Origin: Burhinus oedicnemus
Lineage: Eukaryota; Chordata; Aves; Charadriiformes; Burhinidae
Assembly: GCA_008921705.1 (NCBI GenBank)
Contig: VFFE01007619.1
Location: forward strand, 1,346,408-1,410,407
DNA length: 64,000 nt
Reading direction: 5' to 3'
Made by a program: the position numbers and the translations under genes. Positions 23,565 to 34,184 of the stretch are shown in pieces (the stretch's first letter is position 1; every line of letters starts with the position of its first letter). The notes beneath the pieces are model-generated. The model worked only from the letters and a program-made list of their open reading frames with translations, was not told the DNA's origin and made no database searches.

Positions 23565-26500
23565 ACAAGGATCTCTAGCTAGAAATGAAAGAGTCAGGAT
23601 CATTCCATTTAACTCTGAAGATGGAGAAGAACAGGAGAGTAACTATGAAGAGCTAGGAAAACTGCTAATAGAGGAATTCTTAGAACAGAGTCACAAAAAT
23701 AGAAGCTGGCAGGAAACAAACACAAAAAAGATGCAAACTCTCTCAAAAAGAGAAAATTTCAATCACTGTGAAAGATCAAGGTGCTGCCAAAATGCGTGTG
23801 TGGAGTCAGGGTCTGTAGATGTCCCTAGGTATCCTCAGGAATATGATACAATAGATAGGAGAAGGAAAAAGAAGCTGCGATACAATTTTGAAGAGCGCGA
23901 ACAAATAAGCCTGCAAAGTAATGAAGGTCTGCAGTTTCCTGGGGAGAAAACAGTTTATTTCAATGGTGTGGCAACTAGTTCTGAACCTAATGATGATTTC
24001 CTAGTATATGATCGAACTGGAAAATATACCACTAACTCTGAAAGTAAGGAACAGTTGCCTGCTTATCCTGTCCTGCGTCCATACAAAAACGGCTTAATGG
24101 TTAAAAGTGGCAAGTTGCCCAACAAGCAGGGAGTGAACCATGAGGGCTCACTTCACCTTAGTAACAGTGAAGACATGAAGCTCACAGGAATGCCAGATAA
24201 CACTTTTGTGCCTGTGGATATCCTTGAGGAATTCGACAGCAGTGCTTCTGATGAGTTCCAGTACTCACCTGTTTCAGACGATGAAATGGAGGAACTGGCT
24301 ATGCTTTCACAAACGTGGTGTGATTCTGACGTCAGCCATTTGAGAAACTTCACTGCAAATTTTGGCTGCCAGTTAAAGGCTAACTGTGATGAAAAAAACA
24401 AGACTAAAGGAAGCAAACATGGTCATCCTGTGCAAGACTTAACACTGTCTCCTGTTGAAGAACCTATGGAGGAGTACATAGACACAATGGATGAACTTCA
24501 GTGTCTGGTAGAATCAGTTTCAGAATACTTGGCTGAAAAGGAGGAAGAAATCAGCAAATTTGGTACATTGCCAGAGCCCAGAAAAAATGTTGAGAGCATG
24601 TCACTGAAGCTGGATAATGCTGATAATTCATTAGAAGGCAGGAAGTCTGAGCAGCCCAAACAGCCTGCTGCAGAGGAGACTACCAAGGGCAAATCTGAAT
24701 CTCTCCCAGACTTGTCAGGTGTGAAGAATACAGTGAATTCCCTGTTCAGCTCTTTCACTGAAAAGGTGGGGTCAAGCACAAAGCAACTCACAGCCTCTGT
24801 TGAAAAGCTTGTTTCTTCCACTCCAGAGAAGACAGAAACCAGAAACTCATCAGAAAGTGGAATCTCGAATGTATTTTCTAGTAAGTCCAAAAGCGAGAGT
24901 TCACCTTCTGGAGTGATGGTAGATAATAAAGCTGACACCAAGTTCTCTGTTCACTCTTTGCTGCCATCCCAGGTGAGTGGTGATAAAAGAGCCCAGAACA
25001 TAAACTCCAACAAGCCAGAAACCACTGAGATGGAGAGTAAGGCTTCCGCGCCACATCATCTCCAGCAATCACAAGGAGCTACCACCGGCAGTGAGCAGAA
25101 CCAACATTCGGTTATGAATTCTGTTCTAGGCATATTTAATCCTTTAAAGATCTTCTCTGAGAAGGAAGTGCCAAAACAAGAAGTCATAAAAGAAGAGCAC
25201 ACCAAGGAGGACAGCCATGCTGTGAAAGATGATGATGCAAACAGAAGTGAGAGACCATCTGGACAGATGGCAGCCAGGACCAGCAGCATTATTCCGGAGA
25301 TACGAACGAGTGAGACTAGAAGCGAGGCAGAGGTAAATGCAAATAGCACTTCCGTGTCTTCAATCTTTGGCAGGCTCACAAACTCAGTCAGTTCCTTCAG
25401 TCTGAAAGCCAATTTTGATGGTCTCTTGGCTCCCAAGCAGCAGGATGTGCCACAGAAGCAGTCAGATTTGAATCACGTTACGAATCAGCCAGATGCCACT
25501 GTGAAAGACAGTGCGCCCACTGCCAGGGAGCAGCTTCCTGCAGATCACTTAGGGGATCAGCATACTACAGGTCATGGACTGGGAAACAAGCAAAACAGAA
25601 GGAATGTGGAACTTAATTCACAGCCTCAAGATCAGGGTACAGCATCTGAAAGCTTTTTCAGTCCACTCAAAAAGTCTTTCAGTCAATTGTTGCTTCCTCC
25701 TGCCGAACAAGGGCAGAAAGAAAACACATCTGGGAATTTTAAAGGCCATAAGTCTGAGGAGGATGTAAGACAAAATAGTTTATCAAATGAAGAACACTCA
25801 CTTCCTTTCACTGGGAAACTTCCTTTTTTCAGTGGGTTGGGTTTTTCAGAGAAGCAGGAACATAGGAATGAGAAAGGGGGCTTTATTCCTTCTTTATTTA
25901 AATTTTCTTCTGCAGAAAATCTAGCACCTTCACAGGACCAAAGAAGTTGTCAGAGTTCTACTGGAATTTCTTTGCTTGAAGACAGAAACAGTAAATCAGA
26001 AAATACCGTTTCATTGAAATCTAGCTCTGTTCCAAATTTTTCAGATCATAAGGAGGAATTTGTACAAACAAAAAACATGAATAAAGAAAACCTATCTAGT
26101 GCCCAAGTAAATAGAAAAAAGCACCAGGAGAGTGCCTCTGTTACCTTTAAGGCTGCAGGAGAGCAGCAGAAAACTAAGAGTACTCAGGAAAAACCTAGAA
26201 ATGTAAAAGGAGGATTGACGAGAGAAGGACTAAATGCACCAGACTTAAATGACAGCTCAGTTGAATCCACCTCTTCAGCCAGAGGACCAGAAGTTGCAAG
26301 TGCAGATGATATGCAGAAGAAGCACACACCGGGTTTTCTTTCTGGCTTTCTTCGCATTTCTTCTAATGAAAACACATCAAATAATCAAGACTTGACTGCT
26401 AAAAGCGAGAGCGATGGCCAGAAAAGCACTTCTCCTGGATTATTTTCTGGCTTATTTAAGTTTGCTTCAAGTGAAAACTTGTCTGAATGTAGGCAAGAGA

Positions 26501-29500
26501 AGGTGAAAACAAGCTCTCTAGGCTTCATGAAGCTTTTTGATAGAGGTGAGGATTCTATCTTGGAGACAAAACCTAGCAACTCAGGAATGGCTTCTGACAC
26601 TCAAAGAAGCACTGGTGAAAAGCAGGAAGCTTCCAGCTTCTTAAAAAACCTCCTGCCCAAACCAAAGGAGAAACTGGATAATGTGAAAACGATGGAATCT
26701 TCCAAAACTACTGACCACCTGTCCGGTGCAAGAGTAAATAAAATAGCTGAGCCCCATGTTCCTCACTGCGGGCATCCTGTATTCCCTGATGCTCTAAATC
26801 TTCAAGACAAGGTACAGGACTTATCTGGAAAGCCGGTAAATAGTAGGCATATCCCTTATCAGGATGCAGAATCTAGAGTTTTTCCAAGTCTTTTAAACAA
26901 AGGATCAAATGAATTTCTCAATTTGACTAATAAAAGCTATAACCTTATGGAGCAGTACTCAGTTTATCAGGAAACAAGAAGCCATTCTAGCTTTGAATGG
27001 GAATATGAAGTGGGGGAACTGGCTGACGCTCATGAAATAGCAGTACCAGTTTACTACATGTTAAACCAGAACTCTGTTCTGCCCCCTCAGTTCTTGGACT
27101 GGCCTGAAAATGATATGGTGGTGAATCTCTGTAAAAAGGATGCAAATGCCAATGTGATGGATTGGCAGACTAATGCCAATTTTGATGGACAGAGTTTAGA
27201 TTTAAGTGTGATGTCATATGAGTCATTTGACCAGTTAATGTTTCAAGATGTTTGTTCAGAAGAAAACGATGCATGGACTGCTAATTCTGTCAATGAAAGT
27301 TATAGTAACTTTGCACCGTTTGAAAGAGATGGTAGTTACTCATTAGAAGAGTTGCCCATGGATTTAAGCTACTCATCTGGCTGTGATGGAACCATGTGGA
27401 CTCTAATTGACCAAGAGACTTTAAGTATGGATGAGAGCTTTATGTACTCATCCTATAGCCAGGAGTATCAGGAGTGGCTAACAATGCTTGAGCAGGGTAT
27501 ATGGTGGCCATCAGAAGATGGTGATTGTGGATACTACATGTACAGTGATAGCCAGTATGTGTATTCGCTGCTCACTGATCCCACTGGGCAGTATGTCTAC
27601 GTGTGTGCTCCTGAAACGTATTCCTACCTGGACTGCTGGGATTATAATTTTCAGACGGATTCTATTCCAAGATCTGTGCTAGAAGACAACACAATTGCTG
27701 TTTGTGGTTTTAAAGTCCCTCTTGGCAGTGAAGATGAGCTGTTTTGGTTTGCTGAAGAAGAATCTTTAGATGATTATACAACAAATAAACCCCTGGATTT
27801 GTCAGTAGCTTTGCAGAGGAGCGATCAGCTAATGAACATGAATTTGGAGACTTTTTCGCAGATGTTTGAAGAGTCTATTTATTATCAGAGAGAGCAGCCA
27901 TTAGACTTCTCAGGTTATAAACTTCAAAAACTCAAAATAGATTTTAGACCTGAGAAGGAAACCCTGAATTATTCAGAGGAGTCTCCGCTAAGCCTTGATC
28001 TCAGAACACATTCCAGAGCTTCTTTCAATAAATCGCTGAGTAAGGAAGTCCACACTGAGAAAGTGGATAAGGCTGTCCCTGTGACAACTACTGTGAGTGG
28101 GTCATCAGGATTCTTTGGTTTCCACCTGTTTCAATCTAATCCTAAAGCTGAAGAAACTGTGGCACCTACTGAAAGAGTAACAGAAGCAAAGAAGATTGAG
28201 GAAGATAAGAAAACACCAGTGAACAAAGTTAGCTCTTTATTTTCTGCTTTGGGTGGACTAATTGGAAAGTCTTCAGGTCCTGATCCTGAGACATCAGAAG
28301 ATTCTGCCTTGAAGAGAACAGACGCACAGTCAAAATCATCTGAAAATAGAACTGATGTTTTATCACTTGCACCAAATAGAAAATTAGATGAGACACGAGC
28401 AGGGCAAAAGTTTCCTGTTACATCAGAACCAAGAAGAAATACTTCATCAGAACTTAAGTTGGAAGCTGCTAGAAATGAAAACCCAGAATTAAATCAGAAT
28501 GAAAACATCCATGTTAAAAAAGCAGGATTATCAAAATCCTCTTCTCAACTGAGCCAAACTGCTCCAGGTGGCAGGGCCATACAAGAAGAGAGACCTGTTA
28601 AAGCAACACCAGCTTCCAGGCATCTTGAAGGCCATACAAGTATTAATGAACCTTGCCAGTCACAGCCAAATCAGAGCCACCCGGCCACTGAGCCTGAGGA
28701 GACATTATTTAAAAGCGCTCTGAAATTGTTCAGTCTTGGAGAAGATTCTCCTGCAAGCTCAGCTGCCAACAAAACCCAAGCTTCTGGATTTTTTGATTTC
28801 TTTAAAATGCAAGTAGGCAAAGCACCACAGCCATCACCAGATTTGGAAAAAAGTCAAAGTGATAAATCTGAAAAGGTGATACAGCCAGAACAGAAGGAAA
28901 CCTCCAGCATCTCATCATTATTTGGATCCCTTGGAGATCTCTTCAAAGTGGAGGCTGTGTCTTCTCAACCAACCTCGAGTACTATGACTCTGCCAAAAAC
29001 CAATAGCAGAAGTGTGGCTGAGTCGAGACAACAAACTGAGAAGTCTGGGAGTCTTCAGAGTCCCAGTATGCCATGTCTGTCCTCCACCCCTAAGGAAGGG
29101 GGGAGAACAGAAGGTATGGACAGGCAGGTCTCTCCTAGCCATGGGGTGCAAATGGAACAACGAAGCAGAAAAGCTGAAGAGGAGTCTCCTGAAAGTAAAA
29201 AAGTGCCTCCTGGAAACACTTCACAGAAGCTAATTGGTGTAGGTCCCCAAATAAGCCAATTGAGTCAGTCAGCCATGCAGCAAAGCAGCGTACCCACTGT
29301 TACACCAAAGCAACAAGGAGGAAATCATTTAGGAGGCACAGTTAATCAGGCAAAACCAAAGCCAGATCAGACACCTAAAGAGTCAGGTTTCAGTTTGCCG
29401 TTCAGCTTTTCTGATATCACTGCTTCAAAATCACAGCCAGCCAGTAGGAGTATATTCTCCTTCTTCACTGGGTCAGATGAACCAAAGCCTTCAGCACCTG

Positions 29501-32222
29501 CTACTGCTCCTGCTAGTGGGAAGCAGCAAGAAGCAGAGGGTCTGTTTCATCTGCCCTCCTTCTTCTCCAGTGGTCCAGCTGCTGAGAAGAGCATACCTCA
29601 AAGAAGTACTAGCTTTAGTTTCTTCAATTTGACATCCTTTTTGGATGAAAAACCACAAACTGCGCCAGGACAGGTGAATAATACAAAACCAGATAAACCA
29701 GTGAACTCTAAGCCATATGTGAAGCAAAATACTTCTGCTGACTCTGGTGTTAAAATTAGCAGTTCTGCCAGGCAACAAGATGTACAGAATAAAAAAGAAG
29801 TTGATAATATTATTGCAGCGGTGACTGGCAAAAGGATGTCTAATAACCTCACGATCCCAGAAAATAAATCAGAAATGCTGGCAGTGGAAAATGCAGAAAG
29901 TGTTGCTGAGGTAGCTGCAGAGAGTGACTTAGAGAAACTTCCACAGGCTGATGATGTGGCAGTAACCAATTTGGCTGCTTCTGGTCCTTGTCTTCAGACT
30001 CCCAGTATGCAGGAGGGTTCTCAGGACCAACAGGCTATTTCCTTAGGGGCAGAAGAAGATGGCTTGGATAGCACAGGGAAAATGGACAGTGTTGCATTTC
30101 CTATTGATAAAGATGAGCCTTATTCTTCAAAAGAACAAGCTTCTGAAAAGAAAGATTATAGCATGACCTTAGGTGATAAAATGGATTCCCAGAGTCTAAA
30201 TGACTTAAATATTATGAGTGACGCAAAAAATGAAGCAGTCTCTGAAGAAGTATGTGTACAGCGTGAGTTGCCAGAACATAAATTACCCAAACAAACTCTT
30301 GGTGACAGGTTACAACAGGCACAAGAGCTACACTCTCCTTCTAAAATGCCAGAGGCATCTAATTCACAAAACAAACCTAAGGAATCTGAGAGTGATAAAT
30401 CAGTACTGGATTCTTCAGTTGAAATGTTTTCAAGTTTCATGACAAAAATGAAACCACCTAAAACATTATCTGGTTTCTTTTCCCAACCTCAAGCTACTGC
30501 ATCTCCTACTGCACAGAAGAAGAGCTCCTCTTTCTTTGGTTTCTCATCCCTCCCAAGTGGCCCAGCACCAGCTTTCACAAATGATCTCTTTGGCATCTTC
30601 AAAGGTCCAAAAGAATCTCCAAAAGAGATGCCTCCAAAATCCACCCCTAAACCTCAAAGCAGTAGCGTGAACGATGTCATTGGGTCTGTTCCAGGAAAAG
30701 GCTCTAGGGAGACAGAAAATACAGCTGTGGCCAGAGAGCCTAAAAGAGATGTCACAAGCTCTCTGAATGAGGAGGTACTACCTGTTTCAGCAGAAGAGAA
30801 CTCCATAAAAGAGTCTCCTATGAAAACAGAAACTGGGGAAAATAGGAACTTGGAAACCTGTAAAGAGGAACCCTTGAGGATCACTCCAGAAACAGCAGTC
30901 TCTACTGAAAATCAAGCCCTCGAGGTTCTGCAGTTGGATAATGATGCACAATCCTCTGAGATAGCAGATACTAAGCCATGCCAGTCTGATTTCAGTAATG
31001 CAGTTGATGCAGTGCAAGCTGAGGCCACTGACCAGACTGATGTAAATACATGCCAACTAGATATGCGGTCTTCACACATAACAGAGGAACAAACTGCTTC
31101 TGTGGACAAGGCAGCCATTGACATCCTTCAGACTGGCTCCTCTGGTGGGCTTGAACTGGGAATGGAAGCCCCAACTAATGGGGCAGACACAAACCTTTCC
31201 CAGTTGGATGAGAGTGCTACCCTTGAATCAGAGCCTGCTGTTACAGGGGATCAGGCCAATGCTGGTATTGATCAGCGTGATGTGATCAGTACTAATGGTA
31301 GAGATCCCACAGCTCCAGCTGATGAGCCCAGTGTTCATCTGCTCCAGCTGAATGAAGAGAAGACAGGTGAGGCAGAACAGCAAACTGCTGAACAGGAGAA
31401 ACATTTAGCAATTGATGAGGTGCCTGCAGAAGGTATTGCTTCCAAATGTGACTTGAAGAAACAGGGTAAACCTAATAATGTTCCTCCAGATGCAAATAGT
31501 GGTAAAACAGTCTTTGAAATACCAAACATGCCCAGTTTGCCAAAATTCAGCTTTATGTCATCTGCTGATAGTGGAAAGCCATTTGGATCATTCTTCTCTC
31601 AGCAGCCACCTTCTGTAACTAAAGCAGGGGCAGACCAGGGCCTCATGTCCAGCTTTAAGAAACTTTCTTCGACTCTGTTTGAAGGAGGTAGTGAAGAAAA
31701 GGTGAGTAAGCCAGAGAGTGGCCAAGGAGCAGTCTTTGGGAAAAAGCTAGATTTCTCTTTTCCCTGGCAAAAAGACAACAGGGAGACCTCTGCCAAAAGG
31801 GAACCACATATACCACCACAGGCTTTGTCAAAACCAGATGACAAGGTGTTTGGAACAGTCAGTTCAGATGAAAACTCAAAATCTGCAGTCTCAGATCAAC
31901 TGACTGATGCAAATATAGAAGTAAACTTGTCTTCAAAGCAGCCTGACACTGTAGACAATGAACTTTCTAAAGAACCATCTGGTGCAAGTGCTGTTGATGA
32001 TACATCCAACAAAGAGCTGGGAGAGAAGTTTGATAAGGAGTCAGAAGATCAGCCGAATGTGATTTCAAGTGACCTGCAGAAAGAAGATCAGGCAGAAGAG
32101 CACGCAGCAGATGAGCCTGAACTGAAAGAAACTGAGCATGATTCTGCTCCTAATGGAGCAACGCTTCATCCTAGCACGCAGGCTACAGATCTGAATAGTG
32201 TGGAACAACTGAATGAGAAAAG
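23565..32222 (+). CDS. UNC13B: UNC13B giant exon, about 2886 codons
   Basis: A single uninterrupted frame runs from a strong acceptor (long pyrimidine tract, cttag) to near a stop at 32242-32244. It starts in phase 2: AG of the previous exon plus A gives Arg, then QGSLARNERVRIIPFNSEDG. If it ends at the in-phase GC donor (AAAAG|gctagt, 32223), it is 8658 nt, a multiple of three, and joins AG|T to the exon at 33870. 

Contents in order: a basic and acidic N-part with YDTIDRRRKKKLRY (about 23842-23886); long Ser/Glu/Lys-rich disordered stretches holding about twenty short Phe-rich motifs such as GLFSGLFKFASSENL and SSLFSALGGLIG; a Trp/Tyr-rich acidic segment (26998-27651); four xLDLS/PxDLS-like motifs (27193-27912); more Phe-rich repeats; an acidic QLD repeat (about 30919-31365); and a final Glu-rich tail. 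No known catalytic domain and no true membrane segment is visible. 

I believe vertebrate UNC13B has annotated very long isoforms of this kind, but I recall little about their function. Alternative reading: a terminal coding exon ending at TAA 32244. Confidence 0.82.
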
Positions 32223-32228
32223 GCTAGT
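32223..32228 (+). other. UNC13B: Candidate GC-type 5' splice site of the giant exon
   Basis: AAAAG|GCTAGT matches the donor consensus except for GC in place of GT and T at position +3. It is in the required phase 2. The frame stops only six codons later, as expected if coding constraint ends here. I found no comparably good in-phase GT donor in the last part of the frame. No transcript evidence is available. Confidence 0.5.
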
Positions 32229-32242
32229 TACAAATGAGGCAT

Positions 32243-32248
32243 AATAAA
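32243..32248 (+). promoter_or_regulatory. UNC13B: AATAAA polyadenylation-type hexamer overlapping the stop
   Basis: AATAAA begins inside the TAA stop of the read-through frame and is followed by T/G-rich sequence (tggtttcaagttttttg). If used, it would give a transcript ending in the giant exon, with six to seven extra codons and almost no 3' UTR. It may equally be a chance hexamer in AT-rich intron. Another AATAAA lies at 33379-33384. Confidence 0.3.
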
Positions 32249-33595
32249 TGGTTTCAAGTTTTTTGACCATTTATAATGCAATACTGCAGTAGTAGATATT
32301 GGCCTTGGTGTCTGGTATTTGTAGCTCAGTCCCATCCCCTATTTGTTGTAAAGTGTTTGTAGTATTACTGATAGCTGTCACTGAGGATGTGGCAAACTGC
32401 AGTCACTAGTTATTTACAAGCCCTTAGACCATTTACTCACCTTTTTCCACTCTTTTTTCTGTAAGTGTAATTGGATTTCCCATGTTCTTACACTGTGTCC
32501 CACTGAATGAGATGCTTTTAGTGCTAATTTCATTAGCCTTTCAGAAGTTATATTCTTTGTGTGTTCATGCTGCTGCATACAATTCACTTTGCTTTCTTGT
32601 TTAGTGATAATTATGTTCTATTTGCTAAGAAAAAAGGTAACACTCCATAGAATGTATTAGAAGGAAAGAAGTTTTTGTTTTCAGAATGCAAAGTAAAGGC
32701 TTTTAATCTTAGAGATAAATTTAACTTGCTGCTGATGTATTGTAGAACTAATTAGGTTCATTTCACATTATTAAAGATTTTAAAACATTTTCAGAGGTAT
32801 CAGTGAAGGTATTCTAATGCTTGCTTTTTCTACCATGCAAAGGTTATTTCATGCAGTTAGGAAAGCCACTAAAGTAAGGTATCAGTATTTCATGAGTCTG
32901 TATTCAGTCCTGTGCATGTGTTAAGTTAGTTGCCCTCAAAAATCAAACCAGAGACTTGCTAAACTTCTATGTCTGTGTGATGTAAGTGAAACTTGTGCCT
33001 CTGATCATACAGTTGCAACACTACACTTCAGAATCTTCCTAACTGGCTTCAAATTCTCTGAAGTGTGCAAGTGAGAGAAACATTAGTGCTGCTTAATTCT
33101 TGGCTGTAGTTTTCCTGACTGCATGAGAAATTTCCATCCACTGTATTTTGTTTGAGGATTTTAGGAATTCAGTCCTGGAAGTGGTGTCTTGAATCACAGG
33201 GATCACGCCCCTGTGGCATTGAGTTTTTTATATAAATTAAATTCTTGGAAAAGCTCTGTTGGAGTGAGAGACCTTGCTTCCCTTTGAACAATTGCTGTAA
33301 AAGGTTTTAAGTTGATAGTCTTGACAACCTTAGTCTTGACTGCAGTGTATTTTATCATAAATGTGTAATACATATAAAAATAAAGTTAACTTTAAGTTAA
33401 CTGTACTTCTTAACAATAGCTTAAATGGTCATGGTAAAGACCTTAGCTGCAGTGAAGCTGCAGAAGACAGAAACACTTCCACTCTGAATTGCTATGTTTC
33501 CATTCTTATTCCTATCTGGTTATTAGAATATCTTCACTGGCAGTTTCTAGCTGATACAAGGTGAAGAAGTAATCAGTTGGTGCAAGAAAGACCAC

Positions 33596-33662
33596 TGGCA
33601 TATATGGTCTATATACCATAGGTATATATGGTATATATAGGTATATACCTTCATATAGGTAG
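33596..33662 (+). repeat. AT-rich palindromic GGTATATA repeat
   Basis: Degenerate units of ggtatata/tataccat alternate in both orientations and include the perfect 12-nt palindrome AGGTATATACCT at 33639-33650. The array could form a hairpin or cruciform. It lies about 200 bases before the next exon. Confidence 0.75.
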
Positions 33663-33869
33663 GCTGTGTATGAAGTATTTCTACTGCTTACCAAGGTTTT
33701 GAGCTTCAGAAGTCTAGATCTAGTTCAGGGAACATAATAGTTAGATATGCCATCATAACATGTCTTTTCAGTAATATTTAGTGTCTCACTCAGTTTGTTA
33801 AATGTGCAGATTGCTTTGCATTTCTCCAAGCCATTGTTTTTTCTGATGGAGTTTCTCATTTTCTCATAG

Positions 33870-34184
33870 TCCTGCTGGCAGTAGTAGATATGGCTCCTCT
33901 TGTAATGTCAGCCAGGGGAGCTCTCACCTAAGTGAGCTGGACCATTCCCATGAAAGTGCCCATGGCTCTGAGCAGGAAGATGATCACCACGAACATTCCT
34001 ACCCCAGTTCAGGCAGCTACCAGAAGGATGGTCAGGCATGGCTCAGGGAGCAAGAGGAGCCTTGCAGCAAAGGAGAAGAGGAGAAGGTCTGCGAGACAGA
34101 GGAGAAACATGCAGACCATTCTACAGCTAAGTTACCTCTGGAACTTGAGAAGCCCAAGGATGTTGATGCACAAGCCCAAGTGAG
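33870..34184 (+). CDS. UNC13B: UNC13B exon: Ser-rich acidic linker
   Basis: This 315-nt exon (105 codons) lies between phase-2 introns (acceptor ctcatag, donor GTGAG|gtaggt). It reads SPAGSSRYGSSCNVSQGSSH, then LSELDHSHESAHGSEQEDDH and HEHSYPSSGSYQKDGQAWLR, then a Glu/Lys-rich tail ending DVDAQAQV. SSRYGSSCNVSQGSS and the following LSELD are diagnostic of Munc13-2. The Munc13-1 counterpart (SSRYASSGELSQGSS) differs at several positions. It is disordered, acidic and Ser-rich, and sits between the optional exons and the calmodulin helix. Its tail is weakly conserved compared with my recollection of the mammalian protein, which is normal for this linker. Confidence 0.94.

Larger units (their letters stand above)
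32223..33869 (+). other. UNC13B: UNC13B intron after the giant exon
   Basis: About 1.65 kb of AT-rich non-coding DNA ends in a pyrimidine-rich acceptor (tttctcattttctcatag). It contains an AATAAA at 33379-33384 and a TATA-type palindromic repeat at 33596-33662. No exon is visible. If the transcript instead ends in the giant exon, part of this is 3' UTR. Confidence 0.65.

Noticed and set aside
24153..31844. Many long minus-strand and shifted-frame open frames inside the giant exon
   Set aside because: They are shadows of the biased codon use of the real + strand frame, with no independent start, splice or homology support.
33932..34183. 83-codon frame starting ATG inside the exon at 33870
   Set aside because: It is a shifted frame. 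The conserved Munc13-2 peptide is in the other frame with proper splice borders.
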